This document shows positions 43,452 through 51,668 of a DNA stretch of 64,000 nucleotides, one piece after another (the stretch's first letter is position 1; each line of letters opens with the position of its first letter). Made by a program: the position numbers and the translations under genes. A model generated the notes under the pieces. That model did not search any database and was not told where the DNA came from. It was given only the letters and a program-made list of their open reading frames with translations. The DNA comes from Vulcaniibacterium tengchongense (lineage in GTDB: Bacteria > Pseudomonadota > Gammaproteobacteria > Xanthomonadales > Xanthomonadaceae): the NCBI RefSeq assembly GCF_003814555.1, contig NZ_RKQN01000001.1, positions 62,001 through 126,000 on the forward strand, read 5' to 3'.

Positions 43452-44252
43452 TCAGTCGACGGCGACCAGGGCGCCGTCGTAGCGCTCGCCGCGTGCGGCC
43501 AGCCAGCGTTGGGTGGTCTCGATCGCGGCCAGTTCGCGCAGCGCCGACACGCGCTGGCGCCACAGCGCGTCGCGCGCCTGCGCATCCAGCCGGGGCTGCG
43601 ACAGGGCCGCGTCGATCGCGCCGACGCGCGCGCCCAGCGCGTCGCTGAGCGCAGCGTCGCGGGCGGACATCACGCGTTCGTCGCGGGCGAGGGCGATCAG
43701 CGCCTCCAGCCGCGCCGATTCGGCCTGCAGCTCGCGCAGCGCTCCCGCGTCGGCGTTCCCGGGCGCGGCGGCCGCCACTGCGCGTTCGCCGGCGGAGGCG
43801 GCGGCGGCCGGCCCGGGCATCTCCGTGCCGGCGTCCCCGCCCGGCGCGCTCCGCGCCGCGGGCACCGCGGCGAGTCGCTCCGTTGCGGCGTCGGCGCGCA
43901 CGGGGACAGGCGCCGCGGCGCGGCCCGGCGCGAGCGCCGCCGGCGGCTGGCGCGACGACGCGGCCGAAGCGGCGTCGGGCGCCGCGCGCGGGACCGCCGC
44001 CACCGGCGCGGCGTCCTCGCCCGCGGGCGGCGCCTGGCGTTGCAGCCGCAACGGCAGCAGCGCCGCGCAGGCGACCGTCGCCGCGGCGGCCAGCCACAGC
44101 AGGGGGCGCCGGCGCCGCGCCGTGGCCGCCCGCGCCTGCAGCGCGCGCGCCACCTGCGGCCAGCGGTCGGCCGGCGGCGCTTCCAGCGGCAGCGCGGCGA
44201 AGGCCTCGCGCCAGCCCTCAGGCGGATCGTGTCGGGGGGTCAGGTCAGGCAT
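43452..44252 (-). CDS. Probable membrane-anchored anti-sigma factor
   Basis: The 266-residue protein overlaps the sigma factor gene by eight bases. A cytoplasmic N-terminus of about 48 residues (GWREAFAALPLEAPPADRWPQVARAL) precedes one membrane segment (PLLWLAAAATVACAALLPLRL). A long Ala/Pro-rich periplasmic region follows, with a C-terminal coiled coil (ALRELQAESARLEALIALARDERV and later helices). This layout and position fit an anti-sigma factor, but no zinc-binding HxxxCxxC motif is present. The call rests mainly on context. Confidence 0.65.
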   Translation of the reverse strand: MPDLTPRHDPPEGWREAFAALPLEAPPADRWPQVARALQARAATARRRRPLLWLAAAATVACAALLPLRLQRQAPPAGEDAAPVAAVPRAAPDAASAASSRQPPAALAPGRAAAPVPVRADAATERLAAVPAARSAPGGDAGTEMPGPAAAASAGERAVAAAAPGNADAGALRELQAESARLEALIALARDERVMSARDAALSDALGARVGAIDAALSQPRLDAQARDALWRQRVSALRELAAIETTQRWLAARGERYDGALVAVD

Positions 44253-44886
44253 GGGCCGTCTCCGGCTCGAGCAGCCGGCGCAGGCGGCGGCCGCCGCGCG
44301 CCAGCTGGGATTTGGAGAAGCTCGGGGTGCGCTGCATCAGCGCGGCGATCTCCTCGTGGGTGTAGCCCTCGGCGTGGTACAGCCAGAGCACGCTGCGGGT
44401 GGCCGCCGGCAGCTGCGCCAGCGCGCGCGCCAGCGCCGCGGCATCCGCGGCCGCGGCCGGCAGGGGCCCGGCGTCGGCCGCGGCGAAGTCCTCGTCCAGC
44501 GGCAGCTCGTGTTCGTGCCGGCGCCGGCTGCGCAGGCGCATCAGCGCCTCGTTGATCGCGATCTGCCGCAGCCAGCCCCAGAACGGTCCGCCGCCCTCGC
44601 CGCCGCGGTAGTCGCCGATCTTGGCCAGCACCTTGAGCATGGTGTCCTGCAGCACGTCGGCGGCCTCGTCGCGCGCGCCGCCGAGCAGGCGCAGCGCCAG
44701 GGTGAACACCGGCCGCTCGAAACGCCGGTAGATCTGCTCGAACGCCGCCGCCTCGCCGGCGCGGGCGCGCGCCAGCAGCGCCTCGGGGACGTCGATCGCG
44801 AAGCTCGAACGCACCGCCGCGGCGGCCTCCGCCGGGGCGGGCAGGGGCGGCTCGGGCGTCGGGTCGGGGCGCGGTGACGGCGGCAT
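44245..44886 (-). CDS. ECF-type RNA polymerase sigma factor
   Basis: The 213-residue protein has sigma region 2 (AFEQIYRRFERPVFTLALRLLGGARDEAADVLQDTMLKVLAKIGDY, WGWLRQIAINEALMRLRSRRR) and region 4 (LPAATRSVLWLYHAEGYTHEEIAALMQRTPSFSKSQLARGGRRLRRLL). The first 35 residues are Pro-rich and not part of the fold; a later start cannot be excluded. It heads a three-gene operon with a probable anti-sigma factor and a PDZ protein, so an envelope-stress role is likely. The target promoter is unknown. Confidence 0.9.
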   Translation of the reverse strand: MPPSPRPDPTPEPPLPAPAEAAAAVRSSFAIDVPEALLARARAGEAAAFEQIYRRFERPVFTLALRLLGGARDEAADVLQDTMLKVLAKIGDYRGGEGGGPFWGWLRQIAINEALMRLRSRRRHEHELPLDEDFAAADAGPLPAAAADAAALARALAQLPAATRSVLWLYHAEGYTHEEIAALMQRTPSFSKSQLARGGRRLRRLLEPETAHA

Positions 44887-44982
44887 GTCGATGATCTGGA
44901 TGCGGCAGCGGGCCGGACCGTCGCAGCGCCGGCCGCGTCCGCCTTCGGCCTATACTCGCGCCAACGACAGGGAGGGACATCC

Positions 44983-45933
44983 ATGGAATCGATTCTGGCT
45001 ATCGTGCTGCTGGCCGCGGCGGTGATCATCCTGTTCAAGGCGGTGCGGATGGTGCCGCAGGGCTACGAATGGACGGTCGAGCGCTTCGGCAAGTACACCC
45101 ACACCATGGGCCCGGGGCTGCATTTCCTGGTGCCGGTCTACCAGGCCGTCGGCCGCAAGATCAACATGATGGAGCAGGTGATGGACGTGCCCAGCCAGGA
45201 CGTCATCACCAAGGACAACGCCGTGGTCAAGGTGGACGGCGTGGTCTACTTCCAGGTGCTGGACGCGGCCAAGGCCGCCTACGAGGTCGCGCAGCTGGAG
45301 ATCGCGATCCTCAACCTGGTGATGACCAACATCCGCACCGCGATCGGCTCGATGGACCTGGACGAGTCGCTGTCCAAGCGCGACGAGATCAACGCCAAGG
45401 TGCTGACCGCGGTGGACCAGGCCACGCATCCGTGGGGCGTGAAGGTCAACCGCATCGAGCTGAAGGACATCCAGCCGCCGCGCGACCTGGTCGATTCGAT
45501 GGCGCGGCAGATGAAGGCCGAGCGCGAGAAGCGCGCCAACATCCTCGAGGCCGAGGGGCATCGCCAGTCGGAAATCCTGCGCGCGGAGGGCGAGAAGCAG
45601 GCGGCGATCCTCGAGGCCGAGGGCAAGCGCGAGGCGGCGTTCCGCGAGGCCGAGGCGCGCGAGCGCCTGGCCGAGGCCGAGGCCAAGGCGACCCAGCTGG
45701 TATCCGAGGCGATCGCCTCGGGCAACGTGCAGGCGATCAACTACTTCGTCGCGCAGAAGTACATCGAGGCGTTCAAGGCCCTGGCCGAGGCGCCGAACCA
45801 GAAGTTCGTGATGATGCCGATGGAGTCGGCCGGGGTGATCGGCTCGCTCGCCGGCATCGCCGAGCTGGCCAGGGACGCGCTGGAACGGCAGCAGGGCGGG
45901 CGCGCCGCGCCGCCGGCGCCGCGCGGGGGCTGA
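44983..45933 (+). CDS. qmcA: SPFH/stomatin-family membrane protein QmcA
   Basis: The 316-residue protein begins with one membrane segment (ILAIVLLAAAVIILFKAVRMV). The SPFH (band 7) domain follows (VPQGYEWTVERFGKYTHTMGPGLHFLVPVYQ, MDVPSQDVITKDNAVVKVDGVVYFQV, AIGSMDLDESLSKRDEINAKV), then a Glu/Ala/Lys-rich coiled coil (about 175-240). Such proteins form large ring assemblies and organise membrane proteases. The NfeD-like partner starts three bases after its stop, the standard pairing for this family. AGGGAGGGA provides a strong ribosome-binding site. Confidence 0.94.
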   Translation: MESILAIVLLAAAVIILFKAVRMVPQGYEWTVERFGKYTHTMGPGLHFLVPVYQAVGRKINMMEQVMDVPSQDVITKDNAVVKVDGVVYFQVLDAAKAAYEVAQLEIAILNLVMTNIRTAIGSMDLDESLSKRDEINAKVLTAVDQATHPWGVKVNRIELKDIQPPRDLVDSMARQMKAEREKRANILEAEGHRQSEILRAEGEKQAAILEAEGKREAAFREAEARERLAEAEAKATQLVSEAIASGNVQAINYFVAQKYIEAFKALAEAPNQKFVMMPMESAGVIGSLAGIAELARDALERQQGGRAAPPAPRGG

Positions 45934-45936
45934 GCC

Positions 45937-46377
45937 ATGCAGTGGAGCTGGGAATCGGTCGCCTGGGCGGCGGTCGCGCTGCTGCTGTTCGCCGCCGAGG
46001 CGCTGGCGCCGGGCGCGTTCATGCTCTGGCTCGGCTTCGCCGCGGCCGCGGTGTTCGCGCTGGTGCTGCTGTTTCCCGGCCTGTCGATTCTGGCCCAGGT
46101 GGCCGCGTTCGTGGCGCTGAGCTTCGTCTCGATCCAGGTCTACCGCACCTGGTTCCGCGGCCGCGGGCGGCAGACCGATCGGCCATTGCTCAACCGCCGC
46201 GCCGAGGCGCTGGTCGGGCGGGTGGTGCCGCTGGAGCGGGCGATCGTCGACGGCCGCGGCCGGGTGCAGATCGCCGACGCCTACTGGGACGTGACCGGGC
46301 CGGAATTGCCGGCCGGCGCCGCGGTGCGGGTGGTCGCGGTCGAGGGTATGGTTCTGCGGGTCGAAGCGGCGCGTTGA
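45937..46377 (+). CDS. NfeD-family membrane protein
   Basis: The 146-residue protein has two or three membrane helices (about 8-65) followed by an OB-fold domain (about 85-146: EALVGRVVPLERAIVDGRGRVQIADAYWDVTG ... GAAVRVVAVEGMVLRVE). Short NfeD proteins pair with stomatin homologues and interact with them in the membrane. It starts three bases after qmcA. No serine protease domain is present, as expected for the short class. Confidence 0.92.
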   Translation: MQWSWESVAWAAVALLLFAAEALAPGAFMLWLGFAAAAVFALVLLFPGLSILAQVAAFVALSFVSIQVYRTWFRGRGRQTDRPLLNRRAEALVGRVVPLERAIVDGRGRVQIADAYWDVTGPELPAGAAVRVVAVEGMVLRVEAAR

Positions 46378-46390
46378 CGGAGGCGAGCGG

Positions 46391-46936
46391 ATGGGCGGAC
46401 GCGGAGCGGCGGCGGTGTTGGCGGCGATCGCGGCGGCGTTCTGCCCGACCGCGTTCGCCGGTGCCGCGCCGCCCAAGGCCGAGGCGCTGATCGGCCGCAC
46501 CGTGCCGCCGTTTCCGCCGGAGCTGCCGGACCTGGGCGGCAGTTGCTTCTCCGCGCCGGCGGGCGCGAGCGCCGATCCGGCGGCCTCGGCGATCTGCGCC
46601 TACGCGTTCTCCGCGCACGGGCCGGACTGGCCGCGGCTCAGCCACGTGCTGGTGCTCAAGGCGATCGGCCACGAAGGCAACCAGACCCAGTGGCGCGTGC
46701 TCGACGTGCTCGAACGCCCGACGCAGCCGCCCGGGCGCATGCTCGCCTTCCACGGCTGCCTGCGCGACGGCCGCGACGCTCCGGCGCTGCTCGCCTGGGT
46801 CGATGCGGAAGGCGAGGGCGAGTGGTACGAGCCCGTGTACCGCGCCTGGGAATTCGACTTCGCCCGCGAGCGCCTGCGCGAGATCCCGCCCGCGGGCGTG
46901 CGCTGCGTCAACGAGGGCCACGGCTACGACGGCTGA
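46391..46936 (+). CDS. Secreted protein of unknown function
   Basis: The 181-residue product has a signal peptide (MGGRGAAAVLAAIAAAFCPTAFA) and a mature part with blocks LIGRTVPPFPPELPDLGGSCF, SHVLVLKAIGHEGNQTQWRVLDVLERP, MLAFHGCLRDG and WYEPVYRAWEFD. Four or more cysteines in the mature region suggest disulfides. It lies 13 bases after the NfeD-like gene, so it is probably in that operon, but no family was recognised. Confidence 0.75.
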   Translation: MGGRGAAAVLAAIAAAFCPTAFAGAAPPKAEALIGRTVPPFPPELPDLGGSCFSAPAGASADPAASAICAYAFSAHGPDWPRLSHVLVLKAIGHEGNQTQWRVLDVLERPTQPPGRMLAFHGCLRDGRDAPALLAWVDAEGEGEWYEPVYRAWEFDFARERLREIPPAGVRCVNEGHGYDG

Positions 46937-47087
46937 GCCCGCACGCGCCCGACCGCGCGACGCGGCAGGAACGTTCCCGGCCTCGCGGGCTCCGCGCGCG
47001 CTTGCCGCGCAGCGCGGAGGCCGCGCCGGTGGCGCCCGCCGCGCCGTGGGATAATCGCCGGCTCATTCCCAGCATCGCGGCCGCGAC

Positions 47088-48212
47088 ATGACCCAGAAGA
47101 AGACCATCCTCAACGACACCCACCGCGCGCTCGGCGCCAAGATGGTCGACTTCGGCGGCTGGGACATGCCGATCCACTACGGCTCGCAGATCGAGGAGCA
47201 CCACCAGGTGCGCGGCGACGCCGGCATGTTCGACGTCAGCCACATGACCGTGGTCGACCTGCACGGCGCGCGCGTGCGCGAGTTCCTGCGGATGCTGGTG
47301 GCCAACTCGGTGGACAAGCTCAAGGCGCCGGGCAAGGCGCTGTACACCTGCATGCTCAACGCCCACGGCGGGGTGATCGACGACCTGATCGTCTACTACC
47401 TCGACGAAGCCTTCTTCCGCCTGGTGGTCAACGCCGCCACCCGCGACAAGGACCTGGAGTGGATCGGCGGCCAGGCGCAGGGTTTCGGCGTCGAGGTCCG
47501 CGAGCGCCCGGACTACGCGATGGTCGCGGTGCAGGGGCCGAACGCGCGCGCCAAGACGATCGGCCTGCTCGATCCGGCCGAGCGCGAGCGCATCGGCAAG
47601 CTCGGCCGCTTCGCCGCCACCGAGGCGCGCACCGCCGACGGCGCGACGGTGTTCGTCGCCCGCACCGGCTACACCGGCGAGGACGGCTTCGAGGTGATGG
47701 TGCCGGAGCCGGCGGCGGTGGCGTTCTGGAACGCGCTGCTGGCGGCGGGCGTGAAGCCCTGCGGCCTCGGCGCGCGCGACACGCTGCGCCTGGAGGCCGG
47801 CATGAACCTCTACGGCCAGGACATGGACGAGACCGTCACCCCATACGAGGCGGCGCTCGGCTGGACCGTCGCCCTCGACGCCGGCCGCGACTTCGTCGGC
47901 CGCGCCGCGCTCGAGAAGCAGCAGGCCGAGGGCGTGCCGCGGCAGACGATCGGGCTGGTGATGGACGAGAAGGGCGTGCTGCGCCATGGCCAGAAGGTGC
48001 TGACCCCGCACGGCGAGGGCGAGATCCTCTCGGGTACCTTCTCGCCGACCCTGGGCAAGGCGATCGCGCTGGCGCGGGTGCCGGCCGGGGAGCTCGCGTT
48101 CGGCGCCGGCGGCGGCGTGCGCGTCGACATCCGCGGCAAGGAGATGCCGGTGCGGGTGGTGAAGTTCCCGTTCGTGCGCGAAGGCCGGGCGCAGGACGGC
48201 GTGCTCGTTTGA
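47088..48212 (+). CDS. gcvT: Glycine cleavage system T protein (aminomethyltransferase)
   Basis: GcvT transfers the methylene group from the aminomethyl-lipoyl H protein to tetrahydrofolate, releasing ammonia. The 374-residue protein has [96 protein letters not shown] and YEAALGWTV. gcvH lies 0.7 kb downstream on the same strand, separated by an isomerase-like gene; gcvP is not in the window. A GATAAT word at 47050 may be the -10 box. No glycine riboswitch was recognised upstream. Confidence 0.96.
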   Translation: MTQKKTILNDTHRALGAKMVDFGGWDMPIHYGSQIEEHHQVRGDAGMFDVSHMTVVDLHGARVREFLRMLVANSVDKLKAPGKALYTCMLNAHGGVIDDLIVYYLDEAFFRLVVNAATRDKDLEWIGGQAQGFGVEVRERPDYAMVAVQGPNARAKTIGLLDPAERERIGKLGRFAATEARTADGATVFVARTGYTGEDGFEVMVPEPAAVAFWNALLAAGVKPCGLGARDTLRLEAGMNLYGQDMDETVTPYEAALGWTVALDAGRDFVGRAALEKQQAEGVPRQTIGLVMDEKGVLRHGQKVLTPHGEGEILSGTFSPTLGKAIALARVPAGELAFGAGGGVRVDIRGKEMPVRVVKFPFVREGRAQDGVLV

Positions 48213-48231
48213 GCGGGAGCGGCGCCTCGCC

Positions 48232-48852
48232 ATGAAAACCGTCGACTACTACTTCAGCCTGATCTCGCCGTACTCCTACCTGGGCCATGCCGCCGTGCTC
48301 GACGTCGCGCGCGAGACCGGCGCGCGGCTCGTCTACCGGCCGGTGAGGATCTTCGAGCTGTTCGACGCCAACGGCGGCCTGCCGCTGGCCAAGCGCGCGC
48401 CGGCGCGGCAGCGCTATCGCCTGGTGGAACTGCAGCGCTGGCGCGAGTGGCGCGGCCTGCCGCTGAACCTGGCGCCGAAGTTCTATCCGGTCGACATCGC
48501 CCTGGCCGACCGCTGCGCGATCGCGCTGGCAGAGGCCGGCGCCGACCCGGCCGGCTACATGGACGCGGCGTTCCGCGCGCTGTGGGCGGAGGATCGCGAC
48601 CTGGCCGACCCGGCCGAGCTGGCGCGCCTGCTCGCCGCACAGGGCGCCGACGCGGAGGCGGTGCTGGCCGCGGCGCGAACCGACGCGATCGAGGCGATCT
48701 ACCGCGGCAACACCGAGCGGGCGATCGCCGCCGACCTGCCGGGCCTGCCCGGGTACGTGCTCGAGGGCGAACCGTTCTGGGGCCAGGACCGGATCGACAT
48801 GCTGCACGCCGCGCTGCGCAGCGGCCGCGCGCCGTACCGCGCCGCGCAATAG
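48232..48852 (+). CDS. 2-hydroxychromene-2-carboxylate isomerase family protein
   Basis: The 206-residue protein is a DsbA-like, kappa-GST-related fold beginning [19 protein letters not shown], where the Ser-Pro motif binds glutathione in this family. Later blocks are [34 protein letters not shown] and [21 protein letters not shown]. Named members act in naphthalene breakdown, but no aromatic pathway is nearby, so the true substrate is unknown and it may be a general glutathione-dependent enzyme. It lies between gcvT and gcvH, 19 bases after gcvT. Confidence 0.88.
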   Translation: MKTVDYYFSLISPYSYLGHAAVLDVARETGARLVYRPVRIFELFDANGGLPLAKRAPARQRYRLVELQRWREWRGLPLNLAPKFYPVDIALADRCAIALAEAGADPAGYMDAAFRALWAEDRDLADPAELARLLAAQGADAEAVLAAARTDAIEAIYRGNTERAIAADLPGLPGYVLEGEPFWGQDRIDMLHAALRSGRAPYRAAQ

Positions 48853-48934
48853 ACGCGCGGCGTTCGCAAGCGCCGCCGCCGCCGCTTACACTAGGCGCCG
48901 TTCCTGCCGCCCCCGCACCGTTTCGAGGCCAGCC

Positions 48935-49342
48935 ATGCAAGAAATCCCCGGCGATCTGAAATTCCTCAAGTCCCACGAGTGGGTCCGCGTCGATGGCGAC
49001 GGTAAGGTCACCGTCGGCATCTCCGACCATGCCCAGGAGCAGCTCGGCGACCTGGTCTACGTCGAACTGCCGGAGGTCGGGCAGAGGATCGAGGCGGGCA
49101 ACGCCTGCGCCACGGTCGAATCGGTGAAGGCCGCATCCGACGTGTACGCGCCGGTGTCGGGAACGGTGCTGGCGGTGAACTCGGCACTGGCGGACAAGCC
49201 GGAGACGATCAACGAGGACGCCTACGGCGAAGGCTGGCTGTTCACCCTGCAGATCGACGACGCCGACCAGTTCAAGGAACAGCTCGACGAGCTGCTCGAT
49301 CCGGACGATTACGCGGAGCTGCTCGAGGACGAGGACCACTGA
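48935..49342 (+). CDS. gcvH: Glycine cleavage system H protein
   Basis: GcvH is the lipoyl carrier that shuttles the aminomethyl group between P, T and L proteins. The 135-residue product shows [40 protein letters not shown] and the lipoylated Lys65 in [15 protein letters not shown], then [14 protein letters not shown]. Length and motifs are normal. The C-terminus has extra acidic residues ([16 protein letters not shown]). An intrinsic terminator lies 40 bases after the stop. Confidence 0.96.
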   Translation: MQEIPGDLKFLKSHEWVRVDGDGKVTVGISDHAQEQLGDLVYVELPEVGQRIEAGNACATVESVKAASDVYAPVSGTVLAVNSALADKPETINEDAYGEGWLFTLQIDDADQFKEQLDELLDPDDYAELLEDEDH

Positions 49343-49382
49343 TCCCCTCCGCGCCGGCCCGCCGCCGGCCGCTGTGCACACG

Positions 49383-49413
49383 ACCGGCCGCCTCGCGCGG
49401 CCGGTGTTTTTTT
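49383..49413 (+). terminator. Intrinsic terminator after gcvH
   Basis: A 9-base perfect stem ACCGGCCGC / GCGGCCGGT with a 5-base loop is followed by G and seven T residues. Confidence 0.88.
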
Positions 49414-50218
49414 GTGCGGCCGGCACGCCGGCGGGAACGAGGGAGGCGCGGGCGGCGCTTGCGCGATCGCGCCGAACGGCCGGCGCGCCCGACCGGAACG
49501 CGCCGCTGGCCGACGCGGTCGTGGCGATCGGCCGGAACGGGCATGCGCGTCGCGTCCGACCGCAGGCACGCCGGCTCCCCGCGCGACCGCGTCCTGGCGC
49601 CGGCCGAAGGCGGCACCGGTATTGCGGGTGCGCGAAACCCGCCGGTTTGCGAGGGAATTCCACCGGTGCGGAGCGGCGCGGCGGCGGACGTCGTTCGGGC
49701 CGCCCACGCGCCGGCGGCCTGTCTCGTCGATCGGCGTGAAGAGCACGTCGATGCCGACGTCGAAGGCAATGCCGCGCGAGCGACGCCGCAATGGGCGCGC
49801 CGCGTCGATCTCTGCGGCGGCGCGCGCGCCGCGAAGGGCGGCGAACCGACCGACGCCGACGCGCTCGCTCGACGCGTTTCCGGTCGGGCGACCGGGCGGA
49901 GAAGTTCGCGCAGTTTTCGCGCAAACCGGCTTGTGCGACGCGAAAGGCGGCGCCTTCGGCGATCGCTTCGCGCGATCCGTCAGCCGCCGTTGCGGAGCGT
50001 CCGAAGGCGCATTCGATGCCGCCGTTCGCGGCCGCGCCATGCGTCGCCGCGCCGCTGCGCGCGCGACGGAAACGGCCAAAAACAAGCGGTTTTTTTTCAC
50101 GCGCTGATTTCCGGCCGATGCGCGCGGGGCGATGCGCGCGCGCGTCGACGCGGCGCGCGCGGGGCGAAGACCGGTGCCGGTGCGCCGCCGCCGCGGCAAG
50201 GAAATCGGCGCACGGTTG
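49414..50218. other. 805-base CpG-rich spacer, no gene supported
   Basis: Several frames on both strands stay open here, but none gives a recognisable domain and several overlap each other fully. That is expected where TA-containing stop codons are rare. The sequence is packed with CG dinucleotides and short CGCG words. A run of eight T (about 50091-50098) follows AAACAAGCGG. The histone-gene promoter lies just after. Confidence 0.5.
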
Positions 50219-50247
50219 TTGACAGTCGAAAAAACCGTGATTAGGTT
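50219..50247 (+). promoter_or_regulatory. Strong sigma-70 promoter of the histone H1-like gene
   Basis: A perfect TTGACA (50219-50224) and TAGGTT (50242-50247) are separated by exactly 17 bases, with an A6 run in the spacer. Initiation is expected near 50254, giving a leader of about 365 bases. Confidence 0.7.
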
Positions 50248-50253
50248 TCGCCC

Positions 50254-50618
50254 AGCAGACGTTTCCTGCGGAAGCGAGTGAGTACGACCAACGCGACAAC
50301 TCGCGGCACAACACGGACCTCCGCCCTGGCAGTCGTAACGGTGGACGCAGGATTCGTTTCCCCCGCGAAAACGCGCTCCGCCCCGACGTCGCTTCCGACG
50401 TCGTCGCCTTTTTCATTCCGCCTCGTCCGGTCCGATCCCGTCGCCGCCGGCCGACGCGCCGTGCCCGCTTCGCCGCGGGCCGTCCCCATCCGTTCCGGTG
50501 CGCCTGGCGCGCCGGCGGCTGCTCGCGGGTCCGACTCCCGCGGCCCTGTTCGCACTGGGCTCTATACCTGCAACAACCCTGATCGATCGCTGATCAACCA
50601 CTGACGAGGAGCCATACC
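50254..50618 (+). other. Long leader of the histone H1-like gene
   Basis: Between the promoter and the ATG lie about 365 bases. The first 100 are richer in A and C than the surroundings. A perfect hairpin with a T tract follows at 50384-50413. A frame from GTG 50278 to 50604 is open but lacks any recognised motif. Function may be attenuation, or release of a small RNA. Confidence 0.45.
50384..50413 (+). terminator. Terminator-like hairpin inside the histone gene leader
   Basis: CGACGTCG-CTTC-CGACGTCG forms a perfect 8-base stem with a tetraloop. Five bases later comes TTTTT (50409-50413). It lies about 130 bases into the predicted transcript. Confidence 0.5.
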
Positions 50619-51020
50619 ATGGCCGTTAAGAAAGCTGCGAAGAAGAAGCCCGCCGCCAAGAAGGCGACGAAGAAGGTAGCCAAGAAGTCGGCCGCCAAGA
50701 AGGCGACCAAGAAGACCGCGAAGAAGGCCGCGGCCAAGAAGACCGCGAAGAAGGCGGCGAAGAAGACCGCGCGTCGCCCGGCGAAGAAGACCGCCAAGAA
50801 GGCGACCAAGAAGACCGCGAAGAAGGCGGCCACCAAGAAGACCGCGAAGAAGGCGGCCACCAAGAAGACCGCGAAGAAGGCGGCCAAGAAGAGCGGCGCG
50901 AAGAAGGCCGCCAAGAAGACCGCGAAGAAGGCCTCCGCCAAGAAGCCGGCCGCCCGCAAGAAGGCCGCCAAGAAGCCGGCCGTGACCACGATGCCGGCCA
51001 CCCCGGCGCCGATGATCTAA
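50619..51020 (+). CDS. Lysine-rich histone H1-like DNA-binding protein
   Basis: The 133-residue product starts MAVKKAAKKKPAAKKATKK and is almost wholly Lys, Ala and Thr in repeats of the KKAAKKTAK type. It ends with a short Pro-rich tail (PAVTTMPATPAPMI). This matches bacterial proteins resembling eukaryotic histone H1 C-terminal tails, which bind DNA without sequence specificity and affect nucleoid structure. GAGGAG lies just before the ATG. Three perfect 27-base repeats lie inside the gene. A strong promoter, long leader and strong terminator frame it. Confidence 0.93.
   Translation: MAVKKAAKKKPAAKKATKKVAKKSAAKKATKKTAKKAAAKKTAKKAAKKTARRPAKKTAKKATKKTAKKAATKKTAKKAATKKTAKKAAKKSGAKKAAKKTAKKASAKKPAARKKAAKKPAVTTMPATPAPMI
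50805..50885 (+). repeat. Three perfect 27-base tandem repeats within the histone H1-like gene
   Basis: The unit encodes TKKTAKKAA and runs 50805-50831, 50832-50858 and 50859-50885 without mismatch. It keeps frame, so copy number can change without disrupting the protein. Confidence 0.92.
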
Positions 51021-51048
51021 TAACGACCCCGATTAGCCGTAATCCGAC

Positions 51049-51086
51049 TCTCTCCCCGCGGCCCAGGCGGGGGGAGAGTTTTTTTT
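51049..51086 (+). terminator. Intrinsic terminator after the histone H1-like gene
   Basis: CTCTCCCCGC pairs with GCGGGGGGAGAG (small G bulge) and is followed by eight T residues. Confidence 0.9.
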
Positions 51087-51668
51087 ATGGGCCTGCGCCG
51101 TCCGCAGCCGCCGGGCAGGCGCGTGAAGCGAGAGCGTCCGGTGCCGGGCGCAAGGCCGGCTGGCCCTGCGGTGGGCGTTGCATGCGGTGCGGCCTGCGTC
51201 GACCGCCGCCGGGCAGGCGGGGCCATCGCGAACAGCTTGCGACGCGTGGATCGCGGCCCGCCATCCCGCGCCTCGTCGAACCTGGATGCGCGACCCTCTC
51301 GGCCGCGAGCCCGGTCGCGGGTCAGCGCCGGCGGGCCGCCGTGCACCCGCACCCGGTTTGGCCAGCGCCGGCCACGGCGTCGGGGCCCGCGTCGGCGCGG
51401 GCCGTCGGCAGGCACGGCCGGGGCGAAGACCGCCCGCGCGCGTGGCGCTGCGGCCGATTCCCGGACGCGCCGAGCGGCGGAGCGGCCAGGGAGCGGGGGC
51501 GGCCGCGCCGGCGAACGCCGCGAACCCGGCCGGCGCGCAACGCGAGGCCCGCAGCATCCGCTTCCGCGTTCGCCTGCAAGCGCGACGACGCGGGCGCGAG
51601 CGTGCGGACGCGCATCGCGCGGGCGTGATGCGGAGGTTCGCCGGCGCGACGGAGCGCCCGGGACGCGC
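51087..51668. other. 582-base CpG-rich spacer, no gene supported
   Basis: This lies between the histone gene and the convergent serine hydrolase gene. Long open frames exist on both strands but none resembles a known protein. Only GC-rich inverted words are visible. Confidence 0.45.

Noticed and set aside
46937-47087. A possible glycine riboswitch before gcvT
   Set aside because: No tandem aptamer-like segments were found in the 151-base gap.
49412-50244. Several overlapping open frames in the spacer after gcvH
   Set aside because: Frames on both strands overlap, with no domain, no ribosome-binding site and Arg-rich composition typical of chance frames.
50278-50604. A 108-residue frame (GTG start) inside the histone-gene leader
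   Set aside because: No recognisable motif and no good ribosome site; more likely an untranslated leader, although a leader peptide cannot be excluded.
50619-51020. A CRISPR-like array suggested by short repeats
   Set aside because: The repeats are contiguous coding repeats for Lys/Ala/Thr without spacers.
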